Assembly (NCBI GenBank): GCA_002344965.1
Contig: DDUU01000028.1
Coordinates: forward strand, 1 to 47,578
DNA: 47,578 nt
DNA from: Candidatus Tepidiaquacellales bacterium UBA2330
GTDB lineage: Bacteria; Bacteroidota; Ignavibacteria; Tepidaquicellales; Tepidaquicellaceae
Reading direction: 5' to 3'
Shown: positions 17,328 through 26,046 of the stretch, one piece after another
How the letters are laid out: each line of letters starts with the position of its first letter
Position numbering within the stretch: the first letter of the stretch is position 1
Program-made: the position numbers and the translations under genes
The notes under the pieces: generated by a model
Told to the model about the DNA's origin: nothing
The model's database searches: none
The model's input: only the letters and a program-made list of their open reading frames with translations

Positions 17328-18869
17328 TTATTTAAAATATTCTTCATCATATCCGCCGAATTCGGAAGCTCCGCTGCTTCCGGAGAACATACTTCCGAGC
17401 ATATCTTTGTACATTATCACAGAATCAAGTTCATCCTTTGCAATTTTTGAATTCTGATGCAGACCGTCCAGAACAAATTCCATAAGCGAAGCCAGTTCAT
17501 AATCATTCTCAAAATACTGAGGATATTTTCTGACAAAATTTTCCAGACCGTCGACTTTTTTTAATTCAGCAAAGTATTTTTCAAAAGTCATATCATCTTT
17601 GATGTTTACTTTGCCGCCGAACTGAAACCATTCTGTAATTTCAGAATAAGGATCTTTAATGCTTTTTTCCTGCTGAGATTTTTCGCCGGATCTCTTTTTC
17701 AGCTTCTGCAGAGGATCGGGAAAATATTTTTTAAAAATTTCCCTCACTGATTTTGAAATCAGAGCTTTAGCGACTTTTAACGAGCCTTCCTGCTCGCCTT
17801 CAAAGACAAGCTCAACTTTACCGGTGATTCCGGGTAGTATTGAAAGCACATCGCACATTCTCGGCATTATAAAATCTTCGTTATTCATTATCGATCTTCT
17901 TTCAGCATTGCTGATAAGATTTTCCATTGAAGAAATAGTTAGTCTTGCGCTCACGCCTGACTTCTGATCGACGAATTCGCTGACCCTTGCCTGCATTGCA
18001 GTCATTTCAATTATTTCCCTGAAATAATAAGGTATGTGAATTTTTTTCTTTTCGTTTCTTTCAGTCCATGAATTTGACTCAGTGATCCTTATTCCGTCTT
18101 CAAGGACCTTAGGATAATGTGTTATGATCTGAGAATCAATTCTGTCTTTTAAAGGAGTTATAATATTTCCCCTGTTTGTATAATCTTCAGGATTTGCCGT
18201 AAAGACCATTAAAATATCAAGAGGAATTCTTATGTTGAATCCTCTGATCTGAATATCTTTTTCCTGCATTATATTAAGAAGCCCGACCTGTATCCTCGGC
18301 TGAAGATCAGGAAGTTCGTTAATGACAAAAACGCCTCTGTTTGTCCTGGGGATAATTCCGAAATGAATCGCTCCTTCGTGGGAATAATGCAGTCTGTGAT
18401 TGGCGGCTTTTATCGGATCGATGTCACCGATTAGATCAGCAATATTCACATCCGGAGTTGCCAGCTTCTCGCTGTATCTCTGTTCCCGGTATATCCATTC
18501 TATTTCAGTCTCGTCACCCGAGTCATTAATAAGGTCAACGGAATATTTTGAAATGGGATTAAAAGGGTTGTCGTTTATTTCTGATCCTTTAATAATCGGA
18601 ATGTATTCATCGAGAAGCTCAGGGATAAGTCTTGCAATTTTCGTTTTCGCCTGGCCTCTCAGTCCGAGTAATATTATATCGTGCTTAGAAAGAAGAGAAT
18701 TTATTAAAGAAGGAATTACGCTGTTATCATAACCGATAATCCCTTTAAAGAAAGTTTCTTTGTTCTCTATTTTTTTTATCAGATTGTTTCTGATCTCATC
18801 TTTTACTGTTAATACTCTGTAACCGGATTTCTTTAATTGTCCCAGGGTTCTTATTTCGTTTCGATTCAT
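17328..18869 (-). CDS. AAA+ ATPase, magnesium-chelatase ChlI/MoxR-like
   Basis: The 513-residue protein has an AAA+ core with Walker A GLRGQAKT (69-76), a magnesium-chelatase-type insert LATPDVNIADLIGDIDPIKAA, and a sensor region GGVFVINELPDLQPRIQVGLLNIMQE. VMVFTANPEDYTNRGNIITPLKDRI follows and contains the arginine-finger segment. The C-terminal ~200 residues are helical and unassigned. ChlI-like and MoxR ATPases remodel partner proteins, often with a VWA-domain partner, but no VWA gene and no chlorophyll or cobalamin gene is nearby. A regulatory or chaperone role is more likely than pigment synthesis. It converges with the ccm cluster and has an ATG start. Confidence 0.87.
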   Translation of the reverse strand: MNRNEIRTLGQLKKSGYRVLTVKDEIRNNLIKKIENKETFFKGIIGYDNSVIPSLINSLLSKHDIILLGLRGQAKTKIARLIPELLDEYIPIIKGSEINDNPFNPISKYSVDLINDSGDETEIEWIYREQRYSEKLATPDVNIADLIGDIDPIKAANHRLHYSHEGAIHFGIIPRTNRGVFVINELPDLQPRIQVGLLNIMQEKDIQIRGFNIRIPLDILMVFTANPEDYTNRGNIITPLKDRIDSQIITHYPKVLEDGIRITESNSWTERNEKKKIHIPYYFREIIEMTAMQARVSEFVDQKSGVSARLTISSMENLISNAERRSIMNNEDFIMPRMCDVLSILPGITGKVELVFEGEQEGSLKVAKALISKSVREIFKKYFPDPLQKLKKRSGEKSQQEKSIKDPYSEITEWFQFGGKVNIKDDMTFEKYFAELKKVDGLENFVRKYPQYFENDYELASLMEFVLDGLHQNSKIAKDELDSVIMYKDMLGSMFSGSSGASEFGGYDEEYFK

Positions 18870-18923
18870 TAAATTCAGGCAGGTAAATTATTTTTAAATT
18901 AATTTGCAGATACTTTTTTTTGT

Positions 18924-19361
18924 CTATCCGTTAAACTGAATATAAGAATTCAGCATTTCTATTTTTTCTTCTTTCTGATTCATATCATACAGCATCAGAT
19001 CCCTTATGGATATTATTCCTTTCAGGTCCTGACCTTCGATAACAGGCATATGCCGTATGTTTTCCTGTTTCATAATCTGCATACAGTATTCAGGCGTATC
19101 GTCTGAATCTATTACAATAACTTTTTTTGTCATTACGTCATCTACCGGAGTTTCAAACAGGTTAATTTCTTTTGCGATGCATTTTCTGAGAAGATCTCTT
19201 TCGGAGAAAATTCCTATGAGCTTAAGCTTTTCAGACTGCTCAAGTACAGGAACCGCTCCAATGTTATGAAGTCCCATGAATTTTGCGACATCAATTATTT
19301 TCATTCCCGATTTTACAAAATGCATTGGCTTGTCTTTTATAAGATCTTTTAGAGTTTTCAT
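18924..19361 (-). CDS. CBS-domain pair protein
   Basis: The 145 residues comprise two CBS domains (about 8-65 and 73-130), with GLHNIGAVPVLE and FSERDLLRKC in the first and MKQENIRHMPVIEG and GIISIRDLMLYD in the second. Standalone CBS pairs usually bind adenosine nucleotides and act as small regulators; the ligand and partner are unknown. The start is well supported by a strong ribosome-binding site, GGAGGT, six bases before the ATG at 19361, which is unusual in this window. It precedes the ChlI-like gene by 54 bases on the same strand. Confidence 0.92.
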   Translation of the reverse strand: MKTLKDLIKDKPMHFVKSGMKIIDVAKFMGLHNIGAVPVLEQSEKLKLIGIFSERDLLRKCIAKEINLFETPVDDVMTKKVIVIDSDDTPEYCMQIMKQENIRHMPVIEGQDLKGIISIRDLMLYDMNQKEEKIEMLNSYIQFNG

Positions 19362-19366
19362 TTTTT

Positions 19367-19372
19367 ACCTCC
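19367..19372 (-). promoter_or_regulatory. Strong Shine-Dalgarno site of the CBS-domain gene
   Basis: On the minus strand GGAGGT lies six bases upstream of the ATG at 19361. Most other genes in the window lack such a site, so this one sets the start firmly and suggests high translation. Confidence 0.75.
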
Positions 19373-19480
19373 GGAAAGTTTTTCAGAAAAATATGCAATA
19401 AATTTTCAATAAGCAATATTATCATTTAAAGAATTTAGATTTTTTGTTAGCCGGAACTTTTGTCCGTTTATAAATTCAAA

Positions 19481-19502
19481 CGTCAGGATTTGTGTCCTGA
19501 CG
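19481..19502. terminator. Perfect 8-bp hairpin after the DUF4175 gene
   Basis: CGTCAGGA and TCCTGACG form an exact inverted repeat around a six-base loop, 77 bases beyond the stop of the minus-strand DUF4175 gene and upstream of the CBS gene. On the minus strand the stem is followed only by GTTTGAATTTAT, a poor T run. It is therefore a probable transcript-end or attenuating hairpin rather than a classical terminator. Confidence 0.45.
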
Positions 19503-19578
19503 CAATCAATTTTAATTTTAAATAATATATGTCTGAATATTAGCCAACAGAAATCATGAATTTATCTGACTTTGATTA

Positions 19579-22500
19579 TTACTTCAATCCGCTCTTCTTC
19601 AGCTCAAGCAAATAATTTGTGATAAGATTTTCATAGTCCTCAGAAAATCCTTCCCTGCTTAATCTGAGAAAATCTTCCTTCAGCGCATTATATGAATTTG
19701 GTCCGCTGAGAATTATTTCAGGCGGTGAGTTTCTGCTTATATTCTCTCCGGGTCTTGATTCTCTTTTAGGTTCAAAATCTTTTTCCCTTTGAGAAAGCCG
19801 CGCATCCAGAAGTCTTGATAATATCCTGTTCTGCTTTTCAATTAATTTATCATCTACATTATATTCGCTGAGATCTTTTACAATCTCCTGCATTTCCCTT
19901 TGTATCTCATCCATATTCCCGAGTACTTTCTCTCCGCTTCTTTCCTGCTCTCTTTTTAACTCTTCATTGAGCATCTCAAGTGATTTCTGAATCTGCTGCT
20001 GCTCCATGCTGAGCCGCTGCATCTCCTGCTTTTGCTCCTGTGTCAGTCCGTCCGGAGAATTTCCTTTTCCGTCTTTTCCTGTTCTTCCGTTTTCACCGGA
20101 ATTACCTTCCATACCCATCTTTCCTGATTTGCCGTTCATTCCCATCTGCTGAGCAATTATATCGCTTAATCTGTCCATAAGCTGTCCCATATTACCTGAA
20201 CCGGGTTTATTTCCCTTTCCGCCTTTGCCGCTTTTACCCATCTCTGAAAGCATATCCCCAAGCATCTTTGCAGCGTTATCCAGTGATTCTTTTGCTTTTC
20301 CCTGATCGCTCGAAGCTTCTTTCTGCTTCATCTCGCCGAGTTCCTTTCCGGCTTTGTCCATTTTATTATATGAATTTCCCAATTCTTTCCCAAGCTCCGG
20401 CGACATCTTCATTCCCATCTTTGAAGCATTCATCAGATCATCAATCGTTTCTGAAAGTTTATTCTGCAGATCTCCCTGGTCTTTTTTATTCTGCTGAAAT
20501 TCTTCCTTTTCATCGTCATCAAGTTCATCAGTTTTATCTTTAAGCTCCTGCTGTCTCCTGCTCATCTCTTCAAGTTCTTTTTTAATGTTTTTAAGTTTTT
20601 CAGTTAACTTGCTTTGCTTATCCTGTGAATCCATCATTTCACTCAATGCGTTTTTCATTTTCTCGTCCATATTGTTAAGCTCTTCAAGTATTTCTTCCTG
20701 CGTTTTCTCTGAATTGCTTTTCTGTGATTTTTTTAATTCATCACTCGACTTCTGCATTTTATTCTCCAACCCTTTTTTATTCATCTCCTTTTGTATTTTC
20801 TCAAGCTCTTCGGGGCTAAGCTCATCCTTCATTTTATTCATTTCGTCAATCAGTTTCTGAAGCTCGTCATTAAAATCTTTGGTCTGCTCTTCTATATCCT
20901 TTTGCTTTTGTGAAAGTTCATCCATTTTATTTCTATCACTGCTCTGAGTGTTTTCAGTTTCCTTCTTCAGCTGCTCCTGCTTTTTTGCAATGTCTTCAAG
21001 CTTCTGAGTAAGTTCTCCGAATTTCTGCATGTTCTCAATTTTCTTCATCAGCTCCATCGCCTTTTCCATATATTTCTTAAATGCCTCTTCATCAAATTTA
21101 AAATTCTTTAAAGCTTCCTTAAGCTCTTCTTCGTTATTCTTCTTTAACGCTTCCTTAAGCTTTTCAAGCATTTTCTGTAATTCAGGTGTATTGATCTTAT
21201 TAAACATTTTCTGAAGCTCCATATACTGCTCAAGTGTTTTCTCATCAAGCATGTTATTCTTCTGCATCTCTTCCATATTCTGATCAAGTTTATTCTGAGC
21301 TGAATTCATATTCTTCTGAAAATTATCAAGTTTCTTCTCCAACTCTTTTTTGCTTTCCTCATTTAGTCCAAGCTCTTCATTTCTCTGAAGCTGTTTTTTA
21401 ATGTCCTCGATATTCTTATTCAGCTCTTCCATCTGATCATAAGCAGACTCCATTTCCAGTTTTAATTCCTTTGTCAAAACTTCACTCTCCTTGAGAATAT
21501 CAGAGATCGATTTATACTGTAAGGTTTTTATTTCAGATCTTGCAGTCTTACCTGTGTTATCCGTTACTTCCGTAAAATATTCAGCGCTCTCTCCCGAGCG
21601 GAGATTCAGTCCGGTTAAATTCCATATATAAGGCACTTCCAGAGATGTTGCAGTCGGATTTTTAATCTCTATGTTTAAGTATTTATATTCAGGAGCTGCA
21701 CCGTCTCCTGCTAATAATTTAATTTTTCTGTAACCCAAAACAAGTTTTGAAAATCCGTAATCATCTGAGATTCTTGATCTGACTAACAATTCTTTTTCTC
21801 CCTTAAGCTCCAGGTTTGATTCCGCAGGTTCGACAATAGTAATTCTCGGCGGTTCGTCAGGGAGAACTTTTATAGTGTATTGTTTGAAATTTCTGTTCAC
21901 TCCGCCTTTAGTATCCTTAAGTATAAATCTGTAACTGCCGCTTTCATTTACAATAACGTTTCCTTTTGCAGCAGAGCCGTTATGCTCAAATGCAACGGTA
22001 TTTCCGTTGAGATCAATTCCGGCAAAAGAAAGATCAGCGCTTGCATTCAGACTGAATTCAATATTGCTGCCTTCAGGGCAGTAGATGTTTCCTTCATTTT
22101 CCGGTAGCGTCTTTTCCGGTATCCCGGTGAATTCAGGCGGAATTATTCTTACTGTAAAATTTTTGATAACAGGATATTCCGATACAGTGATTTTATATTC
22201 TCCCGATCTGATTCCATTATATTCAGCAAAATAAATTAAATCATTTATTGTATTTTTAATTGTACCTGTAAAATTATTTCCGGTCTCTGAAATTAATTTT
22301 ACCGGAGCAGACAGCTTTTCATTTCCGTCCGGATGTATTTGTTTTGTAAATAAATTTATTTCCTTAATATTTAATTCGTCCGATGTTGATTTGATTGTAA
22401 CGCCTACTATGACTTCCTCTCCTGCGGAGATCTCAATATCTCCCGGTATTATATCAAAGGAAATTCCTGTATTATCATCGAGAAAATTATAATTATGATT

Positions 22501-23091
22501 TACAATTCTTTTTACGGCGCCGTTAAGATCTGCCGGAAAAATTAAAAACGCTGAAACTATGAATACTAAAACTGAAAGTAATATTAAAAGATATTTCTTA
22601 AGTGATGAAAACTTTATAAATGATGAAAGGTCTTTCGGACTTGCAATTTCGTTAATGCTTTTTAAGTCTTCCTCTATTAGTTCTTCTGAAAATACTTCAT
22701 TCTGTTCTCTCTTTTTATGCGGCATTACAAGCGACAATGAATTTGATAACTTATCCTTTATATCTCCGTAATTATCCCCTACTTTTCTGGAATAAGAAAT
22801 CAGATCAAAACTTCCGATCAATCCTGATCTCTTCAGAATAAAATTTAATATTAAATATGTGATAGTAGTTACAGACACGGAAAGGAATCCCCAGTAAAAA
22901 ATTCCTCTTACGCCGGTCCCGTATCTGAATATTGATTCGCTTACAATTAATAAAAATCCCGCAGATAAAAGTATTATAAAAGTTAAAAGGATATTTTTTG
23001 AGAATTTAAAAAGAAGTTCTTTCTTATTTACAGCAGTTAATTTCTTTTCTAAATTATTATAAATGGATGTTACACTGACAGGATAATTCAT
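19579..23091 (-). CDS. Giant DUF4175-like membrane protein with long coiled coil
   Basis: The 1170 residues have three transmembrane helices near the N-terminus (about 33-52, 64-86 and 166-185). Beta-rich, Ig-like segments follow (210-525), then about 400 residues of nearly continuous Lys/Glu/Gln/Met coiled coil (530-950). Next come a Gly/Lys/Met-rich low-complexity stretch (953-1014) and a helical C-terminal region (1015-1170). With three helices the large C-terminal part should face the periplasm if the N-terminus is cytoplasmic. The layout fits the DUF4175 family of Bacteroidetes-type bacteria, whose function is not known. A mechanical or scaffolding envelope role is inference. The gene is divergent from an ECF sigma / anti-sigma operon, and a tandem 14-base repeat begins immediately before its ATG. 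Confidence 0.8.
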   Translation of the reverse strand: MNYPVSVTSIYNNLEKKLTAVNKKELLFKFSKNILLTFIILLSAGFLLIVSESIFRYGTGVRGIFYWGFLSVSVTTITYLILNFILKRSGLIGSFDLISYSRKVGDNYGDIKDKLSNSLSLVMPHKKREQNEVFSEELIEEDLKSINEIASPKDLSSFIKFSSLKKYLLILLSVLVFIVSAFLIFPADLNGAVKRIVNHNYNFLDDNTGISFDIIPGDIEISAGEEVIVGVTIKSTSDELNIKEINLFTKQIHPDGNEKLSAPVKLISETGNNFTGTIKNTINDLIYFAEYNGIRSGEYKITVSEYPVIKNFTVRIIPPEFTGIPEKTLPENEGNIYCPEGSNIEFSLNASADLSFAGIDLNGNTVAFEHNGSAAKGNVIVNESGSYRFILKDTKGGVNRNFKQYTIKVLPDEPPRITIVEPAESNLELKGEKELLVRSRISDDYGFSKLVLGYRKIKLLAGDGAAPEYKYLNIEIKNPTATSLEVPYIWNLTGLNLRSGESAEYFTEVTDNTGKTARSEIKTLQYKSISDILKESEVLTKELKLEMESAYDQMEELNKNIEDIKKQLQRNEELGLNEESKKELEKKLDNFQKNMNSAQNKLDQNMEEMQKNNMLDEKTLEQYMELQKMFNKINTPELQKMLEKLKEALKKNNEEELKEALKNFKFDEEAFKKYMEKAMELMKKIENMQKFGELTQKLEDIAKKQEQLKKETENTQSSDRNKMDELSQKQKDIEEQTKDFNDELQKLIDEMNKMKDELSPEELEKIQKEMNKKGLENKMQKSSDELKKSQKSNSEKTQEEILEELNNMDEKMKNALSEMMDSQDKQSKLTEKLKNIKKELEEMSRRQQELKDKTDELDDDEKEEFQQNKKDQGDLQNKLSETIDDLMNASKMGMKMSPELGKELGNSYNKMDKAGKELGEMKQKEASSDQGKAKESLDNAAKMLGDMLSEMGKSGKGGKGNKPGSGNMGQLMDRLSDIIAQQMGMNGKSGKMGMEGNSGENGRTGKDGKGNSPDGLTQEQKQEMQRLSMEQQQIQKSLEMLNEELKREQERSGEKVLGNMDEIQREMQEIVKDLSEYNVDDKLIEKQNRILSRLLDARLSQREKDFEPKRESRPGENISRNSPPEIILSGPNSYNALKEDFLRLSREGFSEDYENLITNYLLELKKSGLK

Positions 23092-23439
23092 TCTTAATAG
23101 TTAGCAGTTAATAGTTAGCAGTTAATATTTTGTTGTTAGAAATCAGTAGTTTTTGTTTATTTTTTAAAAACATTTGTCATTTAAGATTTATCTTTCAAAA
23201 TTGAATAAGTATAACCTTTGAATGTGAATATTGTTTCACCTTGCTTATTTTCAATTTTAACAATATCTGATTTAAAATAAAAGTTCTTATGAAATAATTT
23301 TAATCTGATATTTTATGAATTACAATTTAAATATTTTAATCCGTTTATATCAATTAAATTCTCCAATATTCAGCTGAAACATTCAAAATTAATTTTCATC
23401 AGTCATCTAAACCATTTTAAAGTTACCGGCATCTAAGTT
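23092..23439. other. 348-base divergent intergenic region between the DUF4175 and ECF sigma genes
   Basis: This AT-rich spacer must hold the promoters for both divergent genes. It contains the tandem 14-base repeat described separately. I see no RNA gene and no convincing small open frame, and no clear match to the TTTG-N19-TAnnTTTG form. The sigma operon may use an unrecognised ECF-type promoter. Confidence 0.6.
23094..23127. repeat. 14-bp tandem repeat, about 2.4 copies
   Basis: Two exact copies of TTAATAGTTAGCAG (23094-23107 and 23108-23121) are followed by a partial third. They begin three bases upstream of the minus-strand DUF4175 start codon, so they lie in its leader. The core TTAGCAGTT recurs twice beyond the anti-sigma gene, at 25973-25981 and 26003-26011. 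Confidence 0.85.
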
Positions 23440-24018
23440 ATGAGCAAAGAAAATAAAATGAATCCGGATCAGGTTTCTATAAATTTAATTCCGAAAAGTT
23501 CGGATCCTGAGGTTAAATTCATTAATGACGCGCTGAAAGGCAGTAAAGAAGCTTTCAGAAGAATATTTGATGACAATGTCTCAAAGGTTTATTCGGTATG
23601 TTTCAGATTTACCGCCGACTATGATCTTGCAAAAGAGCTGACGCAGGAAGTTTTTATAACTGCATGGAAAAAGCTGACTTCATTCAGATTTGAGTGCAGG
23701 TTTTCCACATGGCTGCACAGTATTGCCGTTAATCAGTTTCTAATGCATGAAAGGACTTTGAAAAGGATTTTAGCCGGAAGGGAAGAATATTTGAAGCAGA
23801 CACGGGATAATATTGATCAGAATAATAATGACCTGAACATTGATCTGCAGAATGCAATTATGAAATTACCCGATCAGGCAAAAGCAGTCCTGATACTGCA
23901 TGACGTGGAAGGATTTATGCATAATGAAATTGCTGAAATTATGAATATCAAAACCGGCACTTCAAAAGCTCATCTTCACAGAGCGCGAAAATTATTAAGA
24001 GAGGAGTTAAAAAAATGA
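23440..24018 (+). CDS. ECF-type RNA polymerase sigma factor
   Basis: The 192 residues carry sigma region 2 (AFRRIFDDNVSKVYSVCFRF through KELTQEVFITAWKKL and FSTWLHSIAVNQFL) and region 4 (MKLPDQAKAVLILHDVEGFMHNEIAEIMN followed by SKAHLHRARKLLREEL). The extended N-terminal ~25 residues are polar. ECF sigma factors direct RNA polymerase to stress or envelope regulons and are held inactive by a cognate anti-sigma factor. Here the stop overlaps the next ATG by four bases (24015-24018), so the two are made together. ATG at 23440 without a clear Shine-Dalgarno site. Confidence 0.95.
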   Translation: MSKENKMNPDQVSINLIPKSSDPEVKFINDALKGSKEAFRRIFDDNVSKVYSVCFRFTADYDLAKELTQEVFITAWKKLTSFRFECRFSTWLHSIAVNQFLMHERTLKRILAGREEYLKQTRDNIDQNNNDLNIDLQNAIMKLPDQAKAVLILHDVEGFMHNEIAEIMNIKTGTSKAHLHRARKLLREELKK

Positions 24019-25763
24019 CTGAAGAAATAAACAAAGAAAATATCTGCGGTGAGATTGAGCTGCTTATTGATGAACAGATAGAAGGAATGATCTCACTTTC
24101 CGATAAGCAGAAAATGGAAATTCATGTTGCTGATTGTCCCGGATGTAAAGAATATCTTAAGAATACTCTCGAAACCATAAATAGTATTGATAAGCTGAAT
24201 TCTAAAAACTTGTCGCTGCAGAAAAACGATCAGGAAAAAATGTGGGAAAGTATTTCAGATAAAATTAATTTCAGCGAACATTCGGACAAAGTGAATTCCC
24301 AAAATGAAAAATCCGCAAACAGTTATTCTATTTTCCGGAAAAAATATGCCTGGATATCCGGCATTGCCGCTGCGATAGCAGTTGTATTTATTATCTATGC
24401 AGTTAAAAACTGGGACTTCAGTCAGGGAAAAGATTCGCTGAGTTATTCATTCGGTCTGCCTACTTACTGGAAAGTGGTCAGCGTAAAAGGTTCTCCGAAA
24501 ATTAATGATATGAATATAGTCAGCTCTGACAGCGTTAAGGAAGGTCAGTGGATCACTACGGACAGCGTTTCGATCGCTGAGTTAATTATTGCTGATATCG
24601 GGAAAGTAACAATAGAACCGGATTCAAAAGTTATACTGGTGAAAGGAGCAGACAGTACTCAGCAGATATTTGTGGAATACGGAATGGTGAATACTGAAAA
24701 TAAAAGCGGTGATAACCGGTCATTCAAAGTCGGAATTCCTTCGGCGGTTGCTGAAAATAAAGGCGGCTCTTACTCGTTAAAGATCGATAAAAACGGCGAC
24801 GGTATGATCGTTGTAAAGTCAGGAAAAGTGGATGTGCTTTCTGCAAATAAAAATGCAATAGTCCCCGCGGGAAATATTGTTATGACTAAAAACGGACTCG
24901 GTGTCGGTACTCCTTTCAACGAGCAGTCAAGCCCTGGATTTAAAAACGCATTGTTTAATTTTGACTTTGGAAACTGTAATGACGCCTGTATGAATGTAAT
25001 TATTAAAAATGCTAAAATGACTGACGCTGTTTCTCTTCTGAATATTCTGAACGGCGGCAAAGCAGTAACCGAAACAAAGGAAGAAATTTACAACAAGGTG
25101 GTAACCTTAATCCCGCCGCGCGCTCCGGTTCATAAAGACAGTCTTGAATTCTTTGATGAAAAGGAACTTGAAATATGGATCGACGACATTCAGCAAAAAA
25201 TTGAGACCGATCTGAAAGGTTCCCTTGAAAAGCTGGAGGCGGATCTTTTGAAATATAAAGATGACATTCAGAAGTTTTATTTTGACTCTGCAAAGTTTTA
25301 TTTCTTTCCGGAAAATTTTGATTTTACTGAAACTCCGGGAGTCCCTCATACGCCTGAGACTTATGAGAATAATTATTATTATAAATACTCTGATGATTCC
25401 GTAAAATTTAATTCAGAAGAAATGAAAAGAGAAATGGAAGAACTGAAAAAAGAAATTAAAGAATCCAATAAATATAATAAGGAAGAGCTTGACAGAGAAA
25501 TGGAACAGCTGAATAAAGAACTGCAGGAACTTAACAAGGAACTAAAGGAAAATATTTATTTCAATAATGAAGAGTTTAAAAAGGAAATGGAAAAAGTGAA
25601 AGAGGATATTCAGAGATCAGTCAAGGAATATAAGTCCAATCAGAATTATAAATTTAAAGAAGGTGATAGTAATGAAGATTCTGATGAAGGTTCCAAAGAT
25701 ACTGAAAACTCTGGAGTTCCCGAAGCTCCTGATCCGCCTGAAGATCCTCCGGATAATAAATGA
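24015..25763 (+). CDS. Anti-sigma factor with zinc finger, FecR-like domain and periplasmic coiled coil
   Basis: The 582-residue protein begins with a cytoplasmic zinc-binding anti-sigma motif, H37-x3-C41-x2-C44 (IHVADCPGC), that should clamp the sigma factor encoded just upstream. One transmembrane helix follows (about 111-131). A periplasmic FecR-like beta domain (about 150-295) has WKVVSVKGSPKIND, VKEGQWITTDS and IVPAGNIVMT. Region 310-350 contains a close cysteine pair (GNCNDACMN). From about 455 to 540 there is a Glu/Lys heptad coiled coil, then an acidic Pro-rich end (EAPDPPEDPPDNK). FecR domains usually sense a signal in the periplasm; the coiled-coil extension is unusual and could contact another envelope coiled coil. 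No TonB receptor is adjacent, unlike FecIR systems. Confidence 0.88.
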   Translation: MTEEINKENICGEIELLIDEQIEGMISLSDKQKMEIHVADCPGCKEYLKNTLETINSIDKLNSKNLSLQKNDQEKMWESISDKINFSEHSDKVNSQNEKSANSYSIFRKKYAWISGIAAAIAVVFIIYAVKNWDFSQGKDSLSYSFGLPTYWKVVSVKGSPKINDMNIVSSDSVKEGQWITTDSVSIAELIIADIGKVTIEPDSKVILVKGADSTQQIFVEYGMVNTENKSGDNRSFKVGIPSAVAENKGGSYSLKIDKNGDGMIVVKSGKVDVLSANKNAIVPAGNIVMTKNGLGVGTPFNEQSSPGFKNALFNFDFGNCNDACMNVIIKNAKMTDAVSLLNILNGGKAVTETKEEIYNKVVTLIPPRAPVHKDSLEFFDEKELEIWIDDIQQKIETDLKGSLEKLEADLLKYKDDIQKFYFDSAKFYFFPENFDFTETPGVPHTPETYENNYYYKYSDDSVKFNSEEMKREMEELKKEIKESNKYNKEELDREMEQLNKELQELNKELKENIYFNNEEFKKEMEKVKEDIQRSVKEYKSNQNYKFKEGDSNEDSDEGSKDTENSGVPEAPDPPEDPPDNK

Positions 25764-25781
25764 ATCTATTAACTAAATATT

Positions 25782-25822
25782 AAATCCGGGAAAGCATTTT
25801 CTTGCTTGCCCGGATTTTATGT
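25782..25822 (+). terminator. Intrinsic-terminator-like hairpin after the sigma/anti-sigma operon
   Basis: AAATCCGGG at 25782-25790 pairs with CCCGGATTT at 25809-25817, and an inner AAGCA/TGCTT stem continues the helix. A short T-rich tail follows. It begins 18 bases after the stop of the anti-sigma gene. Confidence 0.7.
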
Positions 25823-25860
25823 ATAAGACAAAAAATTTGGCTATACCGTAAAGATTTGAC

Positions 25861-25880
25861 ATTCCCGTGAAATCGGGAAT
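25861..25880. repeat. REP-like palindrome (forward copy)
   Basis: ATTCCCG and CGGGAAT form a 7-bp inverted repeat around TGAAAT, preceded by TTGAC and followed by CAGG. It resembles the widespread TGTCATTCCCGC...GCGGGAATCCAG class of REP-like palindromes. A second, inverted member is at 26027. Confidence 0.6.
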
Positions 25881-26026
25881 CAGGTAGTGTATTGAATCAG
25901 AAATAATTTTAAATAAAAAGTATAGAGTTTATTTTGATATAAAGAAAAGAATAATTTTTTAAAAATCCGGTTTTAGCAGTTCATTCGAAGATATTGTAAA
26001 TTTAGCAGTTCATTTTAAATTTTAGA

Positions 26027-26046
26027 TTCCCGCTTTTGCGGGAATT
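26027..26046. repeat. REP-like palindrome (inverted copy)
   Basis: ATTCCCGC and GCGGGAAT form a perfect 8-bp stem with a TTTT loop. Read on the minus strand it matches the element at 25861, with AATTCCCGC at its left and GGGAATCTA at its right. The two are about 145 bases apart in opposite orientation, an arrangement typical of paired REP elements. Confidence 0.65.

Noticed and set aside
17328..18869. ChlI-like gene as evidence of chlorophyll biosynthesis
   Set aside because: No ChlD, ChlH or other pigment gene is in the window, and ChlI/MoxR-type ATPases are common in non-phototrophs.
20268..21214. Several antisense open frames of 60-90 codons inside the DUF4175 gene
   Set aside because: They mirror the repetitive Lys/Glu coiled-coil codons on the other strand, which yield long stop-free Ser/Phe/Leu-rich frames by composition alone, and have no recognisable domain or start signals.
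23094..23127. Tandem repeat considered as a CRISPR or attachment site
   Set aside because: Units are only 14 bases and contiguous without spacers, and no cas gene, integrase or tRNA boundary is nearby.
24770..25349. Overlapping antisense open frames inside the anti-sigma gene
   Set aside because: They are shadows of the real gene with no domains, and the sense frame carries a complete anti-sigma/FecR architecture.
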